A stretch of DNA of 64,000 nt from positions 1-64,000 of the forward strand of contig DASYHQ010000056.1 of assembly GCA_035998445.1 (NCBI GenBank). The letters run 5' to 3'. Shown here in pieces: positions 25,433 through 33,029 of this stretch. The translations under genes were made by a program, and so were the position numbers. The first letter of the stretch is position 1; every line of letters starts with the position of its first letter. A model generated the notes under the pieces. It ran no database searches. It had not been told where the DNA came from and was given only the letters and a program-made list of their open reading frames with translations. Source of the DNA: Tepidisphaeraceae bacterium (GTDB taxonomy: Bacteria; Planctomycetota; Phycisphaerae; Tepidisphaerales; Tepidisphaeraceae).

Positions 25433-26722
25433 ATGAACCACTTCGACTGGAAGACATTCCTACAGCAATGGAGCACGTACATGCTCGCCTCGTCGTGGGC
25501 GGACGAGCTGACTGCGGACGTGCGCTTCTCCAACTGGCTAGGGGTCGCAGGAGCGACGGAGCAGGAGTTGGCCGAGATCGAAGGCCGGCTGAAGATACCC
25601 CTTCCACCCTCCTACCGATCGTTCCTGCAAACGTCGGACGGCTGGCGCCGAACGTCCCATGCCATTCAGCGAATGCGCCCGGCGCAGGAGCTGCATTGGT
25701 TTCGTAAGGAGAACAAGGATTGGATCGCCGCGTACACCGCGCCGTCAGTCTATGGTGAGGCCGAGCCGACCCCCGATGCAGAATACTTTTCGTACGAGAC
25801 CCCGCAGGACTTCCGCCCGAAACACCTGCGGGAAACGCTTCAGATCAGCGACGTCGGTGATGCAGCCGTCTACCTGCTGAACCCGCAGGTGATCGACAAG
25901 GATGGCGAATGGGAAGCGTGGTTCTTCGCGAACTGGCTGCCGGGCGTACATCGCTATCGCTCGTTCCTCGAGATGATGCAGGCCGAGTACCACGGTTTCG
26001 CTGGCATCGAATGGAAACAACCCGTTGGCATTCTCGATGGGATGCCGGACGAGTTCGTCGGTTCGCCCGGCGCGCCCAAGCGAAAGAAGAAGCTGCGCCG
26101 CGCGACACGCGAGCCGAAGGTATTGGGCAAGCGGCTGTCGGAATGGACCACCGAAGAGTTGGTGCAGATGCTGGCGATCGACGAGCCGCACGTTCAAGAA
26201 GACGCTGCCGAAGCGCTGGGTAAGCTGGGTGACCCGACGGCGGTGGGACCGCTTTTGACCTTGGCCAAAGGGGACACGAGCAACGCGAGCATCCACGCGC
26301 TTCACGCAGCGGTGAAGCTGGCCCCCGACGAAACGCGGGACGTCCTGCTTGATGCGATTCGGCAGCGTTCCTTTTTCACGCTCTTCTCCGCGGCCACCCT
26401 TTGCGCCGAGCTACGAGAGAACCGTGCGCTGCCTCTCTTGATCGATATCCTCCGTGATCCGGATTCCCGCGCAACGCATCAGACGGAAATAGCAGGCCAA
26501 CTGATTGCAGAGTTCGGAGAAGATGGGATGCGCGCGCTCTCTGAACTACTGGCTGACGACGCGCCATACGTGCGTCGCCGTGCCGCGGGTGGCCTGCGTT
26601 ACACCAACAACGCGAACGCAAGGACGCACCTGAGCGGCGTGCTGCAGGATCCCGATCCTCAGGTACGCGAGATAGCCGAGACAGGGTTGAAGGTGCTCCC
26701 GCCGCTACGTGGCGGGCGCTAA
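25433..26722 (+). CDS. SMI1/KNR4 (SUKH) domain protein with C-terminal HEAT repeats
   Basis: 429 residues starting MNHFDWKTFLQQWSTYMLAS. A SUKH-type fold covers residues about 40-170: GATEQELAEIEGRLKIPLPP, YRSFLQTSDGWR, a long loop, then LQISDVGDAAVYLLNP, WFFANWLPGVHRYRSFLEMM. A basic linker (KRKKKLRRATREP) leads to HEAT-like repeats from residue about 240 (VQEDAAEALGKLGDPTAVGP, APYVRRRAAGGLRYTNN, DPQVREIAETGLKVL). SUKH proteins often act as immunity factors against contact-delivered toxins. No toxin is seen in the window, so here it may be an orphan. It starts 25 bp after the nuclease-like remnant. Confidence 0.8.
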   Translation: MNHFDWKTFLQQWSTYMLASSWADELTADVRFSNWLGVAGATEQELAEIEGRLKIPLPPSYRSFLQTSDGWRRTSHAIQRMRPAQELHWFRKENKDWIAAYTAPSVYGEAEPTPDAEYFSYETPQDFRPKHLRETLQISDVGDAAVYLLNPQVIDKDGEWEAWFFANWLPGVHRYRSFLEMMQAEYHGFAGIEWKQPVGILDGMPDEFVGSPGAPKRKKKLRRATREPKVLGKRLSEWTTEELVQMLAIDEPHVQEDAAEALGKLGDPTAVGPLLTLAKGDTSNASIHALHAAVKLAPDETRDVLLDAIRQRSFFTLFSAATLCAELRENRALPLLIDILRDPDSRATHQTEIAGQLIAEFGEDGMRALSELLADDAPYVRRRAAGGLRYTNNANARTHLSGVLQDPDPQVREIAETGLKVLPPLRGGR

Positions 26723-26863
26723 GGACATGCCTTGGTTTACCCCATCTCCTCCGGCAGCGGCCCCGCCCTCGCCAATCGATACGCCGCGACCCCCTTCTGC
26801 CGCACGAATTCCGGCGTGAGGTTCACGCCCGCCGAGAAGCGGACGATCGGGAAGCTGGCGTGG

Positions 26864-27051
26864 CCGGGTGCCACGGTACGGTGCTCCGTGCCGTGTCTTG
26901 CCCCGCCCGCGGAAGGCACGGCTTGGAGTACCAAACCGTGGCACCCAGAAAGGCGTCGCGGGCACGGGGTCGGGTGCCACGGTACGGTACTCCGTGCCGT
27001 GTCTTGCCCCCCCGCGGAAGGCACGGCTTGGAGTACCAAACCGTGGCACCC
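26864..27051. repeat. Two REP hairpins left of the RAYT gene
   Basis: Units 26864-26946 and 26971-27051 are in the same orientation. Each begins CGGGTGCCACGGTACGGT and ends GGTTTGGTACTCC-type sequence in inverted form, closing with CCGTGGCACCC. Arms of about 30 bp surround a TCTTGCCCC...GCGGAAGG loop. They are separated by AGAAAGGCGTCGCGGGCACG. Confidence 0.75.
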
Positions 27052-27088
27052 GGAAAGGCGTCCCGGGCGGTGAGCTACTGAAGTTCGG

Positions 27089-27658
27089 TCAGAACAGCGA
27101 ACGGTCGCCGCGTGGTACGAGGTCGAACGCGATCGGGGGATGCCCCGGCTCGTCCTGATCTGCGTAGGCCCGGGCGCTCGACCACACCCATGAGACCGAA
27201 TCGGTCGTCAACCCACGCCGGATCGGGTTGCGGTGGACGTAGGCGATCTTCTCGATCAACTCGACGCCGAGGACATTCCGATCGTACCCGCCGCCCGGCT
27301 GCCAGAAGTGGGCGCGGCGGCCGTCAGGCGCCTGGAGCTTCGAAAGGATCGGCGCGTTCAGCGCTCGCCAGCGGGCGAACACCTCGGCCGCCAGGGGGCG
27401 TTTCAACGCCTGAAGGAACGGCGTCAACGGCTGGCCGCTTGGTTGGCAGACGATCAGGTGGAGGTGGTCCGGCATCACCACCCACGCGATGAGCCGAACC
27501 TCGTGCCGCAGCGTGGCGGCACCGAGGTGGGCGACGAGGCGGTCTTTGATGCGGCCATTACTGAACAGGGGCAAGCGGCGGTAACACGAGAAGGTGAGGA
27601 ACCGGGCCGTGCCTGGGACGTCGCGGCGGCGCATCGTCTTTCGCGGTGGCAGGTCCAT
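27089..27658 (-). CDS. REP-associated tyrosine transposase (RAYT, Y1_Tnp family)
   Basis: 189 residues. The single-strand DNA-cutting Y1 transposase fold is evident: FLTFSCYRRLPLF at residues 20-32, the metal-binding HUH motif in MPDHLHLIV (His65, His67), and the catalytic tyrosine in EKIAYVHRNPIRRGL (Tyr140), followed by WVWSSARAY. These enzymes recognise REP palindromes and are thought to spread them. Two REP hairpins lie on each side within 200 bp (26864-27051 and 27706-27890), the usual REPtron arrangement. The gene appears intact. All catalytic residues I can check are present, so it could be active. Confidence 0.9.
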   Translation of the reverse strand: MDLPPRKTMRRRDVPGTARFLTFSCYRRLPLFSNGRIKDRLVAHLGAATLRHEVRLIAWVVMPDHLHLIVCQPSGQPLTPFLQALKRPLAAEVFARWRALNAPILSKLQAPDGRRAHFWQPGGGYDRNVLGVELIEKIAYVHRNPIRRGLTTDSVSWVWSSARAYADQDEPGHPPIAFDLVPRGDRSLF

Positions 27659-27705
27659 GAAGTCCTGAGCATCATACCGGAGGCTGGAAATATCAAACCA
27701 CGACG

Positions 27706-27890
27706 GGGTGCCACGGTACGGTACGCCGTGCCGTGTCTTGCCCCCCCGCGGAAGGCACGGCTTGGCGTACCAAACCGTGGCACCCGGAAAGGCGTCGCGG
27801 GCAGGGGGCCGGGTGCCACGGTACGGTACGCCGTGCCGTGTCTTTTCCGTCGATCAGAGCACGGCTTGGAGTACCAAACCGTGGCACCCG
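27706..27890. repeat. Two REP hairpins right of the RAYT gene
   Basis: Units 27706-27786 and 27810-27890 belong to the GGTGCCACGG family described at 26864. The spacer GAAAGGCGTCGCGGGCAGGG is nearly the same as on the left side, so the double unit as a whole was copied. Confidence 0.75.
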
Positions 27891-28064
27891 GCGCAGTTCA
27901 CCTTCTTCACGATCGCCCGCATCAGCACGTTGGCGACGATTTTCTCGGTCTCGGTCCAGAAGCGGTCGACCCAGCCTGCCCGGGCGATGGCCGATAAACG
28001 GCGGCGGTAAGATCGACTGGCGAACAATGGCGAACGGGCGGCGCGGTGGCCGATAGTTGCGGGT

Positions 28065-28379
28065 ATGGGCACGCGATCAAACAAGCGGGACCGCAAGGGG
28101 CACGTCGATCCGTTTCACGCACGGCGGACGCGCTTTCGCGCGGCGCTGGGGGCGGTCGGGCTGTGGGACGCGTTCGCGGCCATGCCGTGGTTGGCGCAAG
28201 AGCAGTTGATGAAGATGAAGTTCGCCGACCCGGTGGTGGAGTTCGACGCGAGCGTGCCGGCCGACGACGCGACGGCGATGCGGCCGGCCATGGAAGCCAG
28301 GCTGCGCGCGGCGGCGGTCGCCAACCCGTACCTCCGCAAGGCGATCGACCGCGATCGGCGGGAGCTTTATGCGGCTTGA
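28065..28379 (+). CDS. Truncated paralogue of the 30167 protein
   Basis: 104 residues. Residues 1-87 match the N-terminus of the 395-residue protein at 30167-31354 at roughly 85% (MGTRSNKRDRKGHVDPF, FRAALGAVGLWDAFAAMP, FADPVVEFDASVP). Similarity then stops, and a different 15-residue tail (PYLRKAIDRDRRELYAA) ends the frame. About 140 bp upstream are also shared. It is probably a broken duplicate, though a short functional product cannot be excluded. Confidence 0.5.
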   Translation: MGTRSNKRDRKGHVDPFHARRTRFRAALGAVGLWDAFAAMPWLAQEQLMKMKFADPVVEFDASVPADDATAMRPAMEARLRAAAVANPYLRKAIDRDRRELYAA

Positions 28380-28503
28380 GGCGGCCAAGCTGCTCGAGGA
28401 CATCCGCGTGGCCGCGTCCGACGCGTCGGCGTACCGACGCCATGGGCAAGTTGCCCATGCCACCGTCGAAGCGGTCACCGCCTTGTTCCCAAACACCCTC
28501 TGA
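28369..28503 (+). pseudogene. N-terminal remnant running into a repeat
   Basis: The frame starts MRLEAAKLLEDIRVAASDAS, overlapping the previous stop by 11 nt. After about 15 residues it passes into a GACGCGTCGGCGTACCGACG repeat and stops. The start looks like the helical N-terminus of a real protein cut off by the repeat. Low support. Confidence 0.25.
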
Positions 28504-28572
28504 GGGTTTCCGCACGGCACGGTGGGTGACGTGGGTGGGTGACACGGGTGGGTACGCCGACCTGTGTCGTAA
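28408..28572. repeat. REP-type repeats after the truncated paralogue
   Basis: The GACGCGTCGGCGTACCGACG palindrome (28419-28438) is followed by CATGGGCAAGTTGCCCATG. Further on are a CACCCTCTGAGGGTTTCC unit (28494) and GTGGGTGACGTGGGTGGGTGACACGGGTGGG direct repeats (28522-28551, each under 12 bp). Confidence 0.5.
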
Positions 28573-28752
28573 GGCTAGCGGACAAAACCTCGGCGGGATG
28601 CGTCGCGCCTGTCATCCCGATGGGAGCCTTGGCGACCTGAGGGATCTCCCACGGCCCGCACCCTCAGTCGGTCGAGATCCCTCAGGTCGCCTTAGGCTCC
28701 CTTCGGGATGACACGGGTGCACCGTCGCGCAACGGGGTTTTGTCCGCTAGCC
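28573..28752. repeat. Nested inverted repeat (family G, copy 2)
   Basis: Outer perfect arms GGCTAGCGGACAAAACC (28573-28589) and GGTTTTGTCCGCTAGCC (28736-28752) enclose the same inner palindrome as at 18681 (TCATCCCGATGGGAGCCTTG...GGCTCCCTTCGGGATGA, 28613-28711). The outer arms share nothing with those at 18641. Confidence 0.7.
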
Positions 28753-28816
28753 TTTAGCATTCCCCGCTCGCCTCGCCGGTTGGAGTACCCGCCTGTGCCG
28801 CCCGATCCGGTTGGAT

Positions 28817-29548
28817 TTACGCGGTGGGCACCTCACCGGTGGGAACGACGACGGCGCCCGGTTGCCGGCGGCGCAGCAGCGCGAGGCTGGACAGGGCGGC
28901 GAGGGCGAGCGCGGCGGGTTCGGGGACGGGCGCGGCGGCGAAGTGGGCGGTGAAGACGGCGTCGGCCTTGAAGTCGCGCGGGCTGTCGGACCAGGCGGTG
29001 GTCGTGAGCGCGGCGAGGTCGCTGCCGTTGATGGCGAAGACGTGCCGCCCGCCCTCGTAGGTGTTGCCGGCGGTGGCGGCCATGGCGCCGTAGTCCTCGA
29101 TGCCGTCCAGCACGGCCGACGAGCTGAGGAACGCGACGTACTCGTTCACCGGCGTTAGCGCCAGCGCCCCGACGCTGGCGACGTAGGTGGCCGGCGCGCC
29201 GGAGTGGGTGACCTCGAGGGTGCCGCTTTCGTACAGCACGCTGCCGCTGGCCTTCTCGCCGTCCCACGCCATCAGGTAAAAGCGGAAGTAGCTGCGCCCG
29301 GGCCGAGGGGCGGCCGGGTCGAGGCGGAGGTCGAACGAGAAGTCGGTCAGCACGCTGTCGGCGGGCGCGATGAACGTCTGGCCCATCGTCTGGACGTCCC
29401 CCTCGCCCCAGTACCCGAAGTAATCGAACGGCGCTGCGGCGATCGGCCCCGTATCGATGGTCGTGGCCGCCCCCGCGCGTTGCTGCGCCACAACGCCACC
29501 CAACACCGCCGCTGCGACGAGGGTCGTCCGTAAGAACTGCTGCTTCAT
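28817..29548 (-). CDS. PEP-CTERM sorted secreted protein
   Basis: 243 residues. The signal peptide starts MKQQFLRTTLVAAAVLGGVV and is likely cleaved after AGA. The beta-rich body has FDYFGYWGEGDVQTMGQTF, SFDLRLDPAAPRPGRSYFRF and YVAFLSSSAVLDG. The C-terminus carries the PEP-CTERM signal: VPEPAALALAALSSLALL followed by RRRQP, with an unusual 13-residue extension after the arginine cluster. Exosortase normally cuts at PEP and attaches the protein to the surface; no exosortase gene is in the window. The ATG at 29548 has GGGAGA-type sequence upstream. It sits between the two copies of the duplicated unknown gene. Ligand unknown. Confidence 0.85.
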   Translation of the reverse strand: MKQQFLRTTLVAAAVLGGVVAQQRAGAATTIDTGPIAAAPFDYFGYWGEGDVQTMGQTFIAPADSVLTDFSFDLRLDPAAPRPGRSYFRFYLMAWDGEKASGSVLYESGTLEVTHSGAPATYVASVGALALTPVNEYVAFLSSSAVLDGIEDYGAMAATAGNTYEGGRHVFAINGSDLAALTTTAWSDSPRDFKADAVFTAHFAAAPVPEPAALALAALSSLALLRRRQPGAVVVPTGEVPTA

Positions 29549-29639
29549 CTGAGTCTCCCGGAGAGAAATGCACCCGCCGAAACCGGCTGCCTCCCCACGT
29601 GTGGGCAGCCGCCGTGAGAATAACAAGGGCGCGACGGAG

Positions 29640-30166
29640 ACTCCAAGGAATATCTGAGAGGAGATGGATTATCGCTCGTGGTGATTCGTTGAACGCGCGA
29701 GCCCGGATGCATCGGCACCGCGCGGCAGCGCGACCCCGGCCGCCGTCGGGCGGGATGGAGATTCCGCCATGAGGCTCGAGGGTCGACGCGACGGCGAGAC
29801 GGGATCGGAATGCCGCCGGGAGTGGGACCGGGGCGGCATCGGCAGGATTGCGATCCGGGCGGCGCGACGCGGCGGCGCGACGCGGTGCGGTGGAATCCTC
29901 ATCCCGCCCTACGGAACCATTACGGGCATCGAAACGCCCGCATCAGCACGTTCGCAGCGATTTTCTCGGTCTCGGTGCAGCGCGAGCGCGGGGGACGGCG
30001 GCCTTTGGGCACGTCGCGCGATGGACCCCCGTCCTGCCAAACGGGGCGTTCAACCGGCGGCCGACGGTTGACCCGGCCTGCCCGGGCGGTGGCCGATAAA
30101 CGGCGGCAGGCAGATCGACTGGTGAACAATGGTGAACGGGCGAGGCGGTGGCCGATAGTTGCGTGT
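29640..30166. repeat. Intergenic region holding a duplicated upstream segment
   Basis: 29650-29930 is GC-rich with CGGCGCGACGCGG direct repeats and no credible gene. 29936-29978 and 30070-30166 match 27916-27957 and 27973-28064, the region in front of the truncated paralogue (GCATCAGCACGTT.GC, GATTTTCTCGGTCTCGGT, GCCGATAAACGGCGG, GGCGGTGGCCGATAGTTGCG). About 90 bp are inserted in this copy. Confidence 0.55.
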
Positions 30167-31354
30167 ATGGGCGCGCGATCAAACAAGCGGGACAGGAAGG
30201 GACACGTCGACCCGTTTTACGACCGGCGGGTGCGCTTTCGCGCGGCGCTGGGGGCGGTCGGGTTGTGGGACGCGTTCGCGGCCATGCCGCGGCTGGCGCA
30301 AGAGCAGTTGATGCAGCGGAAGTTCGCCGACCCGGTCGTCGAGTTCGACGCGAGCGTGCCTGAGGAGGACGCGACCGCGATTCGGCCGGCCATCGAAGCC
30401 AGGCTGCGCGAGGCGGCGGTCGACGCGACGGCGGGATCGCTGAAGGTGCGCGACTATTACGCGATCCTCACCCTATGTCGACTGTTGGCGGAGCAACCGC
30501 TGAATCCCAGGACGCCGGACGAGGTGCGGCGCTTCTTCGCGCAAGCCCTGCCGGTGCTGCAGGAGGTCGAACGCACGCAGCACCTGCCAATCGCCCGCGC
30601 GATGTTCGAAGCGGTTCACGCCCCGGTCGTCGGCCGCAGCCGATTGGACGGGCGGCTGTTCACGGCGCCGCTGGAGTTCAGGACGACGCCCGCCGGCAAA
30701 CGGCAGGTTCGCATCGTCGTGCGCGCGACGGACCCCCAGATGCGCTACGTGACGCTGGACGGCGAGCGCCGGCCAATGTATCGCGTGACGACGGCGAGCC
30801 CGCACGACCACTTGCAGTGGCTCTCGTGGACGGCCGAGCAGTTCGGCAAATCGCCCGGCGCGCCCGAACGCCCGGTGTACGTGCAGTCGCACGCGCTGCG
30901 CGCCCTGCAGCAGCGCGCCAACCTGCCGGCCATCGCGCCTTACCTGCACGCGTGGTTGTGCCACGCGATGGAGGAAGCGAAGGTGATCGATCGCATCGGC
31001 GACGACCTGCTCGTGGAACTGCGCGTGGACAAGTACCGCTTCGGCTACTTCGTCGTCTCCGTGCTGCCCGACCTGATCGCGGTGCGCACGTTCCTGTTCC
31101 TGACGATGGAGGGCACGCCCGAAGCCCGCAACCTGCGGCGCGAACTGAACCTGTCGCGCCGCGATGTGGACTGGCTCGGGCTGGACAACCTGAACGCGTT
31201 CACGCAGACCGACCTGCGCAACGATCAGGAACTGCGCCGGATGCTAAAGCGGTGCGGCTGCGGGCACTTGTTCAAAATGGATGAGGAACACTTCTCGCCC
31301 GAACCCAAACCGTTCGCCACGGAAATGCGAAAGTACCTGCGATTGGCGGCGTAA
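30167..31354 (+). CDS. Unknown protein, full-length member of a duplicated pair
   Basis: 395 residues from MGARSNKRDRKGHVDPFYDR. No family recognised. It is soluble, arginine-rich and mostly helical: YYAILTLCRLLAEQPLNPRT, VRRFFAQALPVLQEVERTQH, LAEQFGKSP-like helices, and a central beta segment (LEFRTTPAGKRQVRIVVRAT). The C-terminus has a CGCGHLFKMDEEHFSP stretch whose cysteines and histidine could bind metal. The frame runs open farther upstream, but the duplicated region shows both copies share this ATG. The first 87 residues are repeated at 28065. Codon use is like its neighbours. Confidence 0.7.
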   Translation: MGARSNKRDRKGHVDPFYDRRVRFRAALGAVGLWDAFAAMPRLAQEQLMQRKFADPVVEFDASVPEEDATAIRPAIEARLREAAVDATAGSLKVRDYYAILTLCRLLAEQPLNPRTPDEVRRFFAQALPVLQEVERTQHLPIARAMFEAVHAPVVGRSRLDGRLFTAPLEFRTTPAGKRQVRIVVRATDPQMRYVTLDGERRPMYRVTTASPHDHLQWLSWTAEQFGKSPGAPERPVYVQSHALRALQQRANLPAIAPYLHAWLCHAMEEAKVIDRIGDDLLVELRVDKYRFGYFVVSVLPDLIAVRTFLFLTMEGTPEARNLRRELNLSRRDVDWLGLDNLNAFTQTDLRNDQELRRMLKRCGCGHLFKMDEEHFSPEPKPFATEMRKYLRLAA

Positions 31355-31577
31355 GGGGGTGGCGGAGCGCCCGACCACGCTCGCCGCTTGCATCGGTCGT
31401 TCCGCCGGATTGACGCCCGCGTCACGTCATTTATGATGACGCGCACGGCGATTCAGGGCGCCGCCTGTCCGCGGGAAGGACCGAGTCCACCTGGCTGCAC
31501 AATCTAACGACGGTTCGCGCGAACCTTCTTTCAGCCCACGCATGCGGATAACGGGCAGCACTTGAAAGGAGATCGCC

Positions 31578-32825
31578 ATGGCCGCTCGTCATTTTCCCGT
31601 TCGTCCGAATCTGGATCAGCTGAAACATCAGGCGAAGGACCTGCTGCGCGACGCGCTCGCCGGTGAACCGGCCGCGACGGCGGATTTTACGGCGTTTCAC
31701 CCGCGGAGCATCAAGGCAAGCGAGGCGAAGCTGGCGGATGCGCAGCTCGTGTTGGCGCGGGCGTACGGCATCGCATCGTGGCCGCGGCTGGTGCTGGCGT
31801 GCCAGATGACCGCTGCGATTCAGCGCGATGATGCGGACGCCGTTCGCGCGTTGATCGTGAGCAATCCCGAGTTGCTGCACGAGGACGCGCGCGGCACGCC
31901 GGGCAACTGGGGCCCGCCGATGTCGTACGCGGCCAACCTGGGGCGCGATCGCATCGTGCAGATGCTGGCCGACATGAACGCGACCGACCTGCAGCACGCC
32001 TTCGACCGCGCGTGTCTTCAGGGCAAGATTCAGACCGCCCGCTGGCTGTTGAACCGCGGGGCCAGAATAGAGCGCGGCATCGCGATGGGACCATGCGAGA
32101 CGCAGAACGCAGCGGGACTGAAGCTGCTGATCGAACTGGGCGCGGAGATCTGCGATGGGGATGGCGACCGGTTGGCGCCGGTTGCGTTGCTGCTGCAAAC
32201 GTACAGCCGCAACCCCGCCGGCAAGCACGAGTGCCTGGAACTGCTGGCCCGCAATGGCTTCGAGCTTCCCGACACGCCGGTGATGGCGCTGCATCGCGGG
32301 CGGATTGATCTGCTGGAAGCCCATCTGCAGCGCGATTCGCAGTTGCCGCATCGGCGGTTCGGGTATCGCGACGTGTACCCGCTGGAGCTCGGCTGTCACG
32401 CGGACACGTCACTTGGCCTGCACGGCACGCCGTTGGACGGCACCACGCTGCTGCACATGTGCGTGGACTTCGACGAGATGGAGATCGCCCAATGGCTGAT
32501 CGCCAATGGTGCCGACGTGAACGCGGCCGCCTCCGAAGACGCCGACGGCTTCGGCGGTCACACGCCGTTGTTTAACGCGACCGTCTGCCAGTCCTACCGC
32601 GTCGGCCGCAGGAAGGACGACGCATTCGCGGCGCTGCTGCTGTCGCACGGCGCGGCCCCCAACGTTCGCGCGTCGCTCCGCAAGCGGCTGCGCTTCGTGA
32701 AGGACGAATCGACTCACACGTTCCGAGACGTCACCCCGCTGGCCTACGGCCAACAGTTCCACGACCAGGACTGGGTGAACAAGGCGGCGATGAAGACGAT
32801 CGCGGAACGAGGGGGAGGGGTCTGA
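31578..32825 (+). CDS. Ankyrin-repeat protein
   Basis: 415 residues with an AAGGAGAT ribosome-binding site before MAARHFPVRPNLDQLKHQAK. The N-terminal motif (LDQLKHQAKDLLRDAL...F, then KLADAQLVLARAYGIASWPR) is a conserved lead-in of a group of bacterial ankyrin proteins. Ankyrin units follow: DDADAVRALIVSNPELLHED, GPPMSYAANLGRDRIVQMLA, GTTLLHMCVDFDEMEIAQWL, IANGADVNAAASEDADGFGG and HTPLFNATVCQ. No signal peptide; probably a cytoplasmic protein-binding scaffold. Partner unknown. Confidence 0.85.
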   Translation: MAARHFPVRPNLDQLKHQAKDLLRDALAGEPAATADFTAFHPRSIKASEAKLADAQLVLARAYGIASWPRLVLACQMTAAIQRDDADAVRALIVSNPELLHEDARGTPGNWGPPMSYAANLGRDRIVQMLADMNATDLQHAFDRACLQGKIQTARWLLNRGARIERGIAMGPCETQNAAGLKLLIELGAEICDGDGDRLAPVALLLQTYSRNPAGKHECLELLARNGFELPDTPVMALHRGRIDLLEAHLQRDSQLPHRRFGYRDVYPLELGCHADTSLGLHGTPLDGTTLLHMCVDFDEMEIAQWLIANGADVNAAASEDADGFGGHTPLFNATVCQSYRVGRRKDDAFAALLLSHGAAPNVRASLRKRLRFVKDESTHTFRDVTPLAYGQQFHDQDWVNKAAMKTIAERGGGV

Positions 32826-32858
32826 GGTTCATCTGAAAGAGCGAGGCGCCCGCTCCGA

Positions 32859-32996
32859 CCGTGGCATGGGCGTCCCGCCCATGCTCGTCATGAGGCTGAC
32901 GACAGAATTAGTTGCAGCGGCATGGTCGGCGCAGCAACCCGCAAATGAAATCGCTCGTTCCAATCGACACGCATGGGCGAGACGCCCATGCCACGG
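32859..32996. repeat. REPIN-like element, family A, copy 5 (138 bp)
   Basis: Ends CCGTGGCATGGGCGTCCCGC and, inverted, GCGAGACGCCCATGCCACGG. The interior is unrelated to the other copies and contains a GTTGC/GCAAC stem. It lies between the convergent ankyrin and GH81 genes. Confidence 0.78.
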
Positions 32997-33029
32997 TCAG
33001 AGCGGGCGCGACACCGCCGTCCCACACCT

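Noticed and set aside
29669-29902. 77-codon minus-strand frame beside the PEP-CTERM gene
   Set aside because: Low-complexity Arg/Pro/Ser reading of GC-rich direct repeats, without a start signal.
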